Assembly (NCBI RefSeq): GCF_900290235.1 | Contig: NZ_OLMK01000073.1 | Coordinates: forward strand, 124,001-188,000 | From: Streptomyces sp. MA5143a | Lineage (GTDB): Bacteria > Actinomycetota > Actinomycetes > Streptomycetales > Streptomycetaceae | Reading direction: 5' to 3' | DNA length: 64,000 nucleotides | Shown here: positions 13,614-22,331 of the stretch, piece after piece | Position numbering within the stretch: the first letter of the stretch is position 1 | Layout: each line of letters begins with the position of its first letter | Translations under genes and position numbers: made by a program | The notes under the pieces: generated by a model | The model's database searches: none | Seen by the model: only the letters and a program-made list of their open reading frames with translations | Told to the model about the DNA's origin: nothing

Positions 13614-14498
13614 ATGGATACGCAGCACCCTAGCGCGCCCGCGCGCGCCCACGCCCGGCTTGCCGACAACAAACACCCGAAGCGGCAGAGCCACTCCAGC
13701 TCAGGCGGTCTGGTACACGACCACACCCGCCACACCACCCGCTTCACGGTGATCGGCAACCACCTCGCCCAGCACCCGGAGCTGTCGCTCCTGGCGATCG
13801 GGCTGGCCACGCACATCCAGTCGCTGCCGCAGAGCGCCCGCGTCGACATCAAGAGCCTCGCGGCCCGTTTCACGGAGGGCGCGACCCGTATCGCGGCGGC
13901 GCTGCGCGAGCTGGAGACCCACGGCTACCTGCGCCGCGAGCGCGTACGCACGCCCGCGGGCCGCATCGTCACCCGCACGATCTCCTGCAACCAGCCCGGT
14001 CGCGGCGGCCACGCGGCGGCCGAGCCCGCACGCCGCACGCACCCCTCCCGCCCGGCGAAGAAGCCACCCCGCAAGCCCCTCCCCGCCGTCCCCCAACCCT
14101 CCTACCGCTCCCCCACCCTCCTCCAGACCGCCACCGACCTCCTCGCCGACCTGCGCCGCACGGACCCCCGCCTCCTCCTCTCGGCCTGCGACACCGCGCA
14201 CCTCGCCCCGGGCGTGGCCGCCTGGCTGGAGCGCGACCTCAGCCCCACGGCCGTACGCCAGGCCCTGGCGAAAGACCTCCCGTCTGAGCCGATCCACCGC
14301 CCGGCCGCCCTCCTGGCCCACCGCCTCACGGCCCAGCTGCCACCCCCGCCGCCGTTCCGCGCGCCCGCGGCACCACCCGCCATCCAGTACCCCATGACGA
14401 ACTGCGACGGATGCGACCGCGGCTTCCGGGGCCCGCAGGACAGCCGCTGCCGCGACTGCCGGCCCAGCCCCACGCCCGACCTCAATGGGGCCACCTAG
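13614..14498 (+). CDS. Winged-helix protein with C-terminal Cys4 knuckle
   Basis: A 294-residue protein. The ATG at 13614 (MDTQHPSAPARAHARLADN) lies behind GAGGAAGGTAAGGA; a frame open further upstream overlaps the ATPase gene and is not used. Residues of about 38-120 form a winged helix (LLAIGLATHIQSLPQSARVD, AALRELETHGYLRRERVRT) like those in replication-initiator and regulator proteins. The middle is Pro/Arg-rich. The C-terminus has CDGCDRGF and CRDCR, a likely zinc knuckle. It belongs to the WhiJ-type neighbourhood. The target DNA is unknown. Confidence 0.8.
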   Translation: MDTQHPSAPARAHARLADNKHPKRQSHSSSGGLVHDHTRHTTRFTVIGNHLAQHPELSLLAIGLATHIQSLPQSARVDIKSLAARFTEGATRIAAALRELETHGYLRRERVRTPAGRIVTRTISCNQPGRGGHAAAEPARRTHPSRPAKKPPRKPLPAVPQPSYRSPTLLQTATDLLADLRRTDPRLLLSACDTAHLAPGVAAWLERDLSPTAVRQALAKDLPSEPIHRPAALLAHRLTAQLPPPPPFRAPAAPPAIQYPMTNCDGCDRGFRGPQDSRCRDCRPSPTPDLNGAT

Positions 14499-14550
14499 CA
14501 TGAACGTGACGATCCTTGCCCCCGGGCACAGACGACGAGGAGCGCGCGCC

Positions 14551-15156
14551 ATGACCACCCTCCCGGACAACGCACAGCCCGGCTCCTCCCACCTCTACCG
14601 GGCTATGCGGGACTTCGTTCAGTCGATGGACGACACCCTCCCCGGCAAATTCGAGATCACCAAGGAAGGGATCGTCCACGACATGATGGCGCCCATCGGA
14701 CCGCACGAACTCACCGTGCTGCGCCTACGAAAGCGCCTGGAAAAGGCGATGCCGGAAGAGATCGTGGCCCATACGGGTGAGCCGGACGTGGAGGGCGAAG
14801 CCGAAGGCATCATGCGACGCCCTGACGTGATGGTGATCGCCGAAGCCGACATGGAGGTCGAGGGAGCCTTTGATCCCCGCACGATTTACGCCGCCGTCGA
14901 GGTCGTTTCCCGTTCCAACCCCGACAACGACTGGGTCACCAAAATGCGTGACTACCCGCTCCTCGGCATCGCCGAGTACGCGGTCTTCGACCCCCGCACC
15001 GGCACGGGCGCCGTCCTCACGGACATCCACTCCACCCCGGACGGCCCCCGCTACGCGACCCGCAAGGACTTCGTCTACGGCGAGGACGTCACCATCGCCG
15101 ACTGGACCATCTCCACCGAGAACCTGCCCCGCTACCCGGACCCGGAAAAGGGCTGA
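14551..15156 (+). CDS. Uma2-family (DUF820) putative endonuclease
   Basis: A 201-residue protein of the Uma2/DUF820 family, which has a PD-(D/E)XK nuclease fold and is greatly expanded in Streptomyces and cyanobacteria. Visible features are RRPDVMVIAEADM (conserved RPDV), AAVEVVSRSNPDND (the E-V-x-S segment), then KMRDYPLLGIAEYAVFDP, the usual K...Y...G..EY line. Start at ATG 14551 with GACGAGGAG upstream. It lies 12 bases tail-to-tail from the xylanase gene. The biological role of the family is unknown. Confidence 0.9.
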   Translation: MTTLPDNAQPGSSHLYRAMRDFVQSMDDTLPGKFEITKEGIVHDMMAPIGPHELTVLRLRKRLEKAMPEEIVAHTGEPDVEGEAEGIMRRPDVMVIAEADMEVEGAFDPRTIYAAVEVVSRSNPDNDWVTKMRDYPLLGIAEYAVFDPRTGTGAVLTDIHSTPDGPRYATRKDFVYGEDVTIADWTISTENLPRYPDPEKG

Positions 15157-15168
15157 GGGCGAGCCCGG

Positions 15169-16248
15169 TCACCGCCCCGCCGCCAGCCCCTCCCTCAGCG
15201 CCTCGTACGCCGGCTTGCGGCCGTACGTCTCGTCCATCGGGGTCGCCGAGCCCTGGCCCTCGAAGACGCCCGGCACCCAGGAGTACTTGTCGGTGAAGCC
15301 CCACACCGTGAAGGACTTGCAGCTCCGGGCGCCCAGGCAGGCGTCGAGCAGGCGGCGGTAGTAGCTCGCCTGGGTCGCCTGCTTCGTCTCGTCGACCGGC
15401 AGGATCATCCGCACGTCGACCTCGGTGAACGCGGTCTGCATCCCCAGCGCCCCGAAGCGGGCGAGGTTCTCGGCGACCTGCCCCGGGAAGCCGTACTGGA
15501 TGGCGAGGTGGCCCTGGATGCCGAAGCCCTGGACGGGGACGCCCTCGGCGCGCAGCCGCTTCGCCAGGCCGTAGTAGGCGGTGGACTTCGCGTTGACGCC
15601 CTCGACGTTGTAGTCGTTGAGGAAGAGCTTCGCCTTCCGGTCGGCCGCGTGGGCCCAGCGGAAGGCGTCCTCGATGTAGGAGGGGCCCAGCTCACGCAGC
15701 CAGATCGAGTCGCGCAGGCTGCCGTCCTCCTCGAAGACCTCGTTCACCACGTCCCACTGCTGGATCTTCCCCTTGTACCGCTTCACCTCGGCGGTGATGT
15801 GGTCGCGGAGGATCTTCCGCAGCTCGGCCCGCCCGATCGAGCCGTCCGCCACCCCGTTGGTCAGCCAGACCGGCAGCTGGCTGTGCCAGACCAGGGTGTG
15901 GCCGCGGACCACCTGGCCGTGCGCCCGCGCGTAGCGGACCAGGTCGTCGGCCGGCTTCCAGTTGTGGACGCCCCGCTCGGGCTCGACCGACTCCCACTTC
16001 ATGACGTTCTCGGCGGTGACCGAGTTGTAGTCCCGGCCGGTCGTCCTGCGGTACGTCCGGTCGTCCGCGAGCGCCGTCATGTCCACGGCCGTCCCGATGC
16101 GTACGCCCGCCCGGTCGGCCAGCGCCCGCAGGGACGGCCCCTGACCTCCCCCGCCCGCTGACGCCGGCTGCACGGCCACCACCGTGGACAGCAGGGTCCC
16201 GGCGGCCAGCGCGAGCGCGGGCAGGCGGAAGCGGTTCATGTGCCTCAT
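15169..16248 (-). CDS. Secreted GH10 endo-1,4-beta-xylanase
   Basis: A 359-residue glycoside hydrolase family 10 enzyme that cleaves internal beta-1,4 bonds of xylan outside the cell. A Sec signal peptide spans residues 1 to about 31 (RFRLPALALAAGTLLSTVVA, ending ASA). The single catalytic domain shows WHSQLPVW, the acid/base in WDVVNE (Glu170) and the nucleophile in FTEVDVR (Glu276). No carbohydrate-binding module is present. The gene is 40 bases downstream of the GH115 gene and was probably transcribed with it. An ATG three codons downstream (16239) is an alternative start. Confidence 0.95.
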   Translation of the reverse strand: MRHMNRFRLPALALAAGTLLSTVVAVQPASAGGGGQGPSLRALADRAGVRIGTAVDMTALADDRTYRRTTGRDYNSVTAENVMKWESVEPERGVHNWKPADDLVRYARAHGQVVRGHTLVWHSQLPVWLTNGVADGSIGRAELRKILRDHITAEVKRYKGKIQQWDVVNEVFEEDGSLRDSIWLRELGPSYIEDAFRWAHAADRKAKLFLNDYNVEGVNAKSTAYYGLAKRLRAEGVPVQGFGIQGHLAIQYGFPGQVAENLARFGALGMQTAFTEVDVRMILPVDETKQATQASYYRRLLDACLGARSCKSFTVWGFTDKYSWVPGVFEGQGSATPMDETYGRKPAYEALREGLAAGR

Positions 16249-16288
16249 GCGTGGTTCCTCTCTCGGTTCCGGCTCTCGGCGCCGGAAG

Positions 16289-19200
16289 TCAGATACGCCG
16301 GCTCTCCAGCGGTCCCAGATACGTCGGTGTCAGCCCACCCGTGTCGATCACCAGGCGTTGCAGGATCACCGTCGGGTCGACCATCCAGAACTTCAGGCGC
16401 CGCACCCCGGGTCCGGCAACCGTGTGCCGGGTCGCCGTCACGTTCACGTTGTCGGAGGTGTTGCGCGCCCACTGCTTGTTCATGAGCCCGTCGTCGGCGC
16501 CGGTGACGGCGTGGATGTCGACGACCTGGGGTTCCGCGTCGTCGAAGGACACCGCGTAGCGCAGGCCGCCCGTCGGAAGGGCGGGGTTCCGCGGTGAGAC
16601 GTACGCCCACACCGTCACCTCACCGCCCGTCGGCACCGACAGCAGGCCGACCTCGTACTCCAGCCGCGGCCCGGCCCCACCCGGTGTCTGCCGCGCCGCC
16701 GTCACCGGCCACGGGGCCATCCCCGCCCCCGTACGGCCGATCCGCTCGATCCGCCGCCAGCGGACCCGGCCGCCGGACGAGCCCACGGCCCGCACATGGT
16801 GCTCCGCGTCGATCGCGACGTACCCACCGGCCTCGACGAACCCCCGCAGTGCCCGCGCCTGCCGGGCCGACGGCTTCTCGGCGACCGCCCTCACCGTCAC
16901 CGAGGCCCCCGCCCCGCTCACCGTCAGCGTCCCCTCCGCGCCGCCGGCCGGCACCCGCGCCCAGTCCACCCGCACGGCCACCCGGACCTGCTGGTCGACC
17001 CGGCCGCGCGACCGGTCGACGACCAGCCACGGCACCGACGGCTCGACGCGGTACGAGAAGGGCGTACGGCCCCGGTTGAAGATCTCGACGTACTGCCGGG
17101 GTCGCGTCTGGTACGGGCTGAACACCGGGAGCACGGCCGCCGCGCCGGACGCGCCGCCCGGCCACCACGCCCCCCGGTCGTCCGCCCCGTCGACGGCGAC
17201 TCCCAGCTCCGCGGCCTGTGGCACCTCGATCCGCCGCACCTTGGGGAAGATCTCGTCCGGCAGCGCCTGGTGGTCCTTCTCGGGCTGCTGCCACCCGGCG
17301 TTGGGGCCGTAGCGTTCGACGTCCCCGTACCCGATGTGCGGCTGGGTCTGGAAGCCCCGCCACTTCCCGTCGGCGACCTCGGTGTTGAAGCGGTCGGCGA
17401 GGGCGAAGTCCCTGGTCAGGCCCGCCTCCGCGGCGGCCGCCCGGTCGTTCGTCGCCGCCCGCCCCTGCCGCGCGTACAGCAGGTTCTTGAACTCGTCCTC
17501 CCGTAACCCGTACAGGTTGGCCGTCGCCAGCACCGGGTAGCCGACCAGCTCGAACCAGGCGTCCTGGACGCGGGCCGGCTGTTTCCGCCCCAGGCGCTCC
17601 GCCCGCCGGGCCAGCGCGCGCCACTCCTCGGTGACCCGCTCCAGCTCGTGGTGCCCGAAGTGGAACGGCGTCTCCTTGTCGTCGTAGACGATCGCCCGCT
17701 CGTCCTTCGTCGGGTCCTTCGACGGGTCGAGGGTGATCCGCCGGTTCAGCAGCTCGGGCTTGCGGCGGGCCTGCAACTGTCCGTACGCGCTCAGCACCTC
17801 GGCGATCTCGTCGGCGAACCGCTCGCCGAAGTTCTGCCGGGCGAACCCCCGCTCCCACTCCTCCAGGTTCTCCAGTCCCCAACGACCGGGCCGCCAGGCG
17901 TAGTTCAGGAAGAACTCGGTGGGCAGCTCGTTCCCCTTCAGGTCGCCGACGTTCGCCACCCACAGGCCGTGGTTGCCGTAGGCGTCGGCGGTGTGGAGCT
18001 GCTCCCAGAGGTTCGCGAGGTTCGCCGTGTCGACCCACTTGTAGTTACGGCCGACGCCCACGTAGTCGAAGTGGTAGTACAACCCGTAGCCCCCGGATCG
18101 GGGCTCCCGTGGGTCGGGATGCTTACGGATGTTCCCCCAGTTGTCGTCCGTCAGGACGACCGTCACATCGTCCGGTGCCCTGAGGCCCCGGTCCCAGTAC
18201 CGCTGGACCTCCTTGTAGAGGGTCCACACCTGCGGGGTCTCGTCCGCCGGCCTCCCGGTCACCTCCTCGATGATCCGGCGCTGCGTCGCGATGATCTCCG
18301 TCATCAGCTCGATGCCGTCGCCGTCGGGCAGGCTCGTGTCGCCGTTCCCCCGCATCCCCAGGGTGACGACGCCCTCGAAGTCCTCGTCGACCATGCGCCG
18401 GATGCCGTCCCGCCAGTAGGCCCGGATGGCCTCGGCGTTGCGCCGGTACGACCATTCCCCGGTGCCCCCGTAGGGGTCGCGGCCGGGGGTGACGATCGCC
18501 CCGGAGGAGTCCCTGACCGCCGGCACGGCGTGGCGGTTCCACTCCTCGATGCCCCGCATCATGGGCGCCTCGTGGGACGTGCCCATGACAATCCCGTACT
18601 CCTTGGCGCGCGCGTGGTTCTCCGGGTCGTCCTCGGCGAACGCCCGCCCCCACACCGCCGGCCAGACGTAGTTCCCCTTCAGCCGGAGCAGCACCTCGAA
18701 GACCTTGGCCCAGAAGTCGGCGGTGAACCCACCGGGATACCCGGGCGCCTTGCCGGGGCCGAAGAACGCCGGCGCCCAGGTCCCGAGTGCCGGGTTCTCG
18801 TCGTTGATGAAGACCCCCCGGTACTTCACCGCCGGCGTGCCCTGGCTGTACCGGCCCGGCAGCACGTACACCTCGTCCCGGCGCACCGGCGGCACGTCGT
18901 CCCACCAGTACCAGGGGGAGACCCCGATGCCGTACGACACGTCGTACACCCCGAAGATCGTGCCGCGCGGATCGCTGCCCGCGACCACGAAGGCCCGCTC
19001 CACCCCGGGCATCGGCCGCTCCACGACCGTCTGCAACGAGGTCTCCCACTTCCCCCGCACCCCGCTGACGTCGAGCTTCCCCGCGCTCACCAGCCCGTCG
19101 ATCAGCGGACTCCGCCCGATGGTCCCCACCAGGACCACCTCACGGCCCATCGAGCCCCCCGGCCGCACCCCCGTGACCCGCTCGATGTCGTCCCGCAGAT

Positions 19201-19471
19201 CCCCCGCCACCCGTACGACTCCGGGGTGATCCTCGGCGCTGACCACGACCGGCGCGCCCACCAGCGGAAACGCGCCGGGGGTCGGGGTGAGGGACAGATA
19301 CGCCCCCGGGTCGGACACCCGCAGCGCCCCACCCCCACCGCCGACCCCGCCCCCGGCGCCGCCGCCGGCCGTGGAACCGTCGTCCGCCGACGCGGCCCCC
19401 GGCAACGCGGGGCCCACGGCAAGCCCCGCGCCCACTCCCAGAACGGTTCTACGGCTGACGTCCGCGGACAT
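16289..19471 (-). CDS. Secreted GH115 xylan alpha-1,2-glucuronidase
   Basis: A 1060-residue glycoside hydrolase family 115 protein, expected to remove (4-O-methyl)glucuronic acid from internal or terminal xylan residues. The start MSADVSRRTVLG (19471) gives a twin-arginine signal (SRRTVLG, residues 6-12). A Gly-rich linker follows. The catalytic core includes YGIGVSPWYWWDDVPPV, RGVFINDENP, GNYVWPAVWGRAF and TDDNWGN. A C-terminal beta domain extends to ESRRI. Full length for the family, with no frame break. First gene of a probable two-gene operon with the GH10 xylanase, a sensible pair because GH115 debranches what GH10 cuts. A dyad about 100 bases upstream is a candidate operator. Confidence 0.93.
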   Translation of the reverse strand: MSADVSRRTVLGVGAGLAVGPALPGAASADDGSTAGGGAGGGVGGGGGALRVSDPGAYLSLTPTPGAFPLVGAPVVVSAEDHPGVVRVAGDLRDDIERVTGVRPGGSMGREVVLVGTIGRSPLIDGLVSAGKLDVSGVRGKWETSLQTVVERPMPGVERAFVVAGSDPRGTIFGVYDVSYGIGVSPWYWWDDVPPVRRDEVYVLPGRYSQGTPAVKYRGVFINDENPALGTWAPAFFGPGKAPGYPGGFTADFWAKVFEVLLRLKGNYVWPAVWGRAFAEDDPENHARAKEYGIVMGTSHEAPMMRGIEEWNRHAVPAVRDSSGAIVTPGRDPYGGTGEWSYRRNAEAIRAYWRDGIRRMVDEDFEGVVTLGMRGNGDTSLPDGDGIELMTEIIATQRRIIEEVTGRPADETPQVWTLYKEVQRYWDRGLRAPDDVTVVLTDDNWGNIRKHPDPREPRSGGYGLYYHFDYVGVGRNYKWVDTANLANLWEQLHTADAYGNHGLWVANVGDLKGNELPTEFFLNYAWRPGRWGLENLEEWERGFARQNFGERFADEIAEVLSAYGQLQARRKPELLNRRITLDPSKDPTKDERAIVYDDKETPFHFGHHELERVTEEWRALARRAERLGRKQPARVQDAWFELVGYPVLATANLYGLREDEFKNLLYARQGRAATNDRAAAAEAGLTRDFALADRFNTEVADGKWRGFQTQPHIGYGDVERYGPNAGWQQPEKDHQALPDEIFPKVRRIEVPQAAELGVAVDGADDRGAWWPGGASGAAAVLPVFSPYQTRPRQYVEIFNRGRTPFSYRVEPSVPWLVVDRSRGRVDQQVRVAVRVDWARVPAGGAEGTLTVSGAGASVTVRAVAEKPSARQARALRGFVEAGGYVAIDAEHHVRAVGSSGGRVRWRRIERIGRTGAGMAPWPVTAARQTPGGAGPRLEYEVGLLSVPTGGEVTVWAYVSPRNPALPTGGLRYAVSFDDAEPQVVDIHAVTGADDGLMNKQWARNTSDNVNVTATRHTVAGPGVRRLKFWMVDPTVILQRLVIDTGGLTPTYLGPLESRRI

Positions 19472-19568
19472 GCCACACCCCTCGACCGATCGTCCCGAAA
19501 CCGGGATTTGCTCAGCGACATGACAAATGGTGGAGGGAGTGAAGCGAGGGGACAACGGGTCAGGCGCG

Positions 19569-19582
19569 TCGAATAGTTTCGA
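19569..19582 (-). promoter_or_regulatory. Candidate xylan-regulon operator upstream of the GH115-GH10 pair
   Basis: A perfect inverted repeat, TCGAA-tagt-TTCGA on the plus strand, lies 98 bases before the GH115 start. On the minus strand the sequence TTCGAAACTATTCGA resembles the CGAAACTTTCG element described upstream of Streptomyces xylanase genes, with slightly different spacing. I infer control by a LacI-type or similar repressor; binding is unproven. Confidence 0.5.
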
Positions 19583-19597
19583 AGAGGGAAGTGCGGC

Positions 19598-20215
19598 CTA
19601 CTTCTCTTCGAACATCCCCTTGGAAGCGCCGGCCCCGTCCCAGGGCACCTCCCGGCAGGGCTCGGCCTGCCCCTTGAACGCGTACACCACGGAGGCGGGC
19701 ATACGTTTCCGGGGCTTCCACTGCGGCTCCTCGAAGACCAGCGAATCACCAGGGCGCAGGATGAAGGCGTGGACGGGCATCACATCGCCGCCTCCCGAAG
19801 ACTCCCTGATCCAGCCCGGCTGATAGGCATCGCCACGCGGGTGCGCGCAGACATGACCGTCCCTGGGCCTGTCGACGGTCAGGCTGATGTCGTCGGCACG
19901 CAGCCGTTCGCCCAGCTCCTTCAACTCGTCGCCGCTCAGCCCGATGTCCTCCATGCTGACCGTGACGGTGCCGTCGTCGTTGCGCTCCACCGCGTACGCC
20001 CGCGGCCCACCCGTCGACGACGGCACCGCGACCACGACCCCCGCCGCCACAGCGCACGCCGCCAGCGCCACCAGCGCCCGCCGGGGCGTGACCCGGCGCC
20101 GCCGCACCGGCTCCTCCTCCGTCCGGTCCGCCGCGCGCAGCGCGATCTCCCGCTGGAGTTCGCCCAGCAGCCGGTCCTCGAACGTGCTCCCCGTCTTCCC
20201 CGTCTTCGTCGTCAT
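19598..20215 (-). CDS. Single-pass membrane protein, putative anti-sigma partner
   Basis: A 205-residue protein with a cytoplasmic N-terminus of about 45 residues (FEDRLLGELQREIALRAADR), one membrane segment (ALVALAACAVAAGVVVAVP, about 47-65) and an external domain with two cysteines (HVCAHP, EPCREVP). Its ATG overlaps the TGA of the upstream ECF sigma gene (ATGA). Position and topology suggest a membrane anti-sigma factor, but there is no HxxxCxxC zinc anti-sigma motif, so this is inferred from context. It is tail-to-head with the GH115 gene, 126 bases away. Confidence 0.7.
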   Translation of the reverse strand: MTTKTGKTGSTFEDRLLGELQREIALRAADRTEEEPVRRRRVTPRRALVALAACAVAAGVVVAVPSSTGGPRAYAVERNDDGTVTVSMEDIGLSGDELKELGERLRADDISLTVDRPRDGHVCAHPRGDAYQPGWIRESSGGGDVMPVHAFILRPGDSLVFEEPQWKPRKRMPASVVYAFKGQAEPCREVPWDGAGASKGMFEEK

Positions 20216-20805
20216 GCCTCTCCCCCTGCGTAGCTGAGCCCCGCTGTCTGCTCCATCGGCGCGGCGGCCGACCGCAGCGCCTTGCGCGCCCGGTGCAGCC
20301 GCACCCTCGCGGTGACCTTGCGTATCCCGAGAGCCGTCGCCGCCTCCGTGACGCTGAGCTGGTCGACCGCGACGAGTTCGATCACCGCGCGTTCCCCGTC
20401 GGGCAGCCCTTCCAGCGCGGCCAGCGCCCGTCGCCCGGCGGCCTCCGCGTCGAGCTTCTCCTCCAGCCGGTCGATGTCGTCGCCGTCGAGCAGCCGGCGG
20501 CCGGCGATACGGCTGCCGAGGACGCTCTGGCGGGCGCTGCGCCGGGCCTCAGCGGCGACGACGTTGCGCGCGATGCCGTAGAGCCAGGCCGTCTCGCTGC
20601 CGAGGTCGGCCCGGTAGGCGTGCGCGGAGTCGATGGCCGCGAGGAACGTCTCGGCGGTCAGGTCGGCGACGGTGTGCGGATCGGTGACCCGCCGGGCCAT
20701 GAACCGGGTGACGGTGTCGACGTGGCGGCGATAGAAGACCTCGAACGCCGCGGGATCGTACATCGCTCCCTGCGGACCGCCCCGGCTTCTGCTGTCCGGT
20801 GCCAA
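20212..20805 (-). CDS. ECF RNA polymerase sigma factor
   Basis: A 197-residue group IV sigma factor. Region 2 spans about residues 16-85 (AFEVFYRRHVDTVTRFMARR, then DLTAETFLAAI and GSETAWLYGIARN). Region 4 spans about 120-180 (ALEGLPDGERAVIELVAVDQ, then SVTEAATALGIRKVTARVRL). The TTG at 20805 was chosen because GGGAGGT lies seven bases before it; the internal ATG at 20763 has its AGGGAG only two bases away. The gene overlaps its membrane partner by four bases, the usual sigma/anti-sigma pairing. Target promoters cannot be read from this window. Confidence 0.9.
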   Translation of the reverse strand: MAPDSRSRGGPQGAMYDPAAFEVFYRRHVDTVTRFMARRVTDPHTVADLTAETFLAAIDSAHAYRADLGSETAWLYGIARNVVAAEARRSARQSVLGSRIAGRRLLDGDDIDRLEEKLDAEAAGRRALAALEGLPDGERAVIELVAVDQLSVTEAATALGIRKVTARVRLHRARKALRSAAAPMEQTAGLSYAGGEA

Positions 20806-20908
20806 GGTGGGTACCTCCCGTCGTCGGTCATGCTGTCACCTGTACTTGGCCCGGGAGGGCGAAGGCGTTACCGGGAGAAGCCCCGGCGCAAGCCTGGGCA
20901 CAGCGAAA

Positions 20909-20938
20909 GGGCCCGTACGACCGAAGTCGTACGGGCCC
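20909..20938 (-). terminator. Rho-independent terminator of the str operon (after tuf)
   Basis: Perfect 13-base arms (20909-20921 and 20926-20938) with a CGAA tetraloop. On the minus strand the stem is followed by TTTCGCTG. It lies 44 bases beyond the tuf stop, so it ends the rpsL-rpsG-fusA-tuf transcript. The stem would also stop readthrough from the plus strand. Confidence 0.85.
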
Positions 20939-20981
20939 CTTCTGGAGCTCGTGCTGGAGCTACCAGGTCAGATCAACGGAC

Positions 20982-22175
<1,194 letters not shown>

Positions 22176-22252
22176 GGGGTCCTCCTGTGGAGTGGTTCTG
22201 AACGCCTTGCTTCATCGGCGCCAGGTGATCTTTGCTGGAAAGCCCGGGCCCC

Positions 22253-22288
22253 GGGGTCAAACATCCGCGTTCGCGGGGGTTTGACCCC
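22253..22288 (-). promoter_or_regulatory. Strong hairpin in the fusA-tuf spacer
   Basis: Ten-base perfect arms (22253-22262 and 22279-22288) enclose a smaller CCGCG/CGCGG stem. It lies about 80 bases before the tuf start. The minus-strand right side contains TTTGACCCC, which could double as a -35 region for a tuf promoter. The absence of a T-rich tail argues against a simple terminator. An mRNA processing or promoter-overlapping role is inferred. Confidence 0.45.
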
Positions 22289-22331
22289 GTAAGGCTCCGG
22301 AGTCAAGCCTAAAGGCTGGAACTCTACTGAG

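Noticed and set aside
20212..20763. Sigma factor start at the internal ATG 20763
   Set aside because: Its purine-rich site is only two bases from the ATG, whereas GGGAGGT precedes the TTG at 20805 at the ideal distance.
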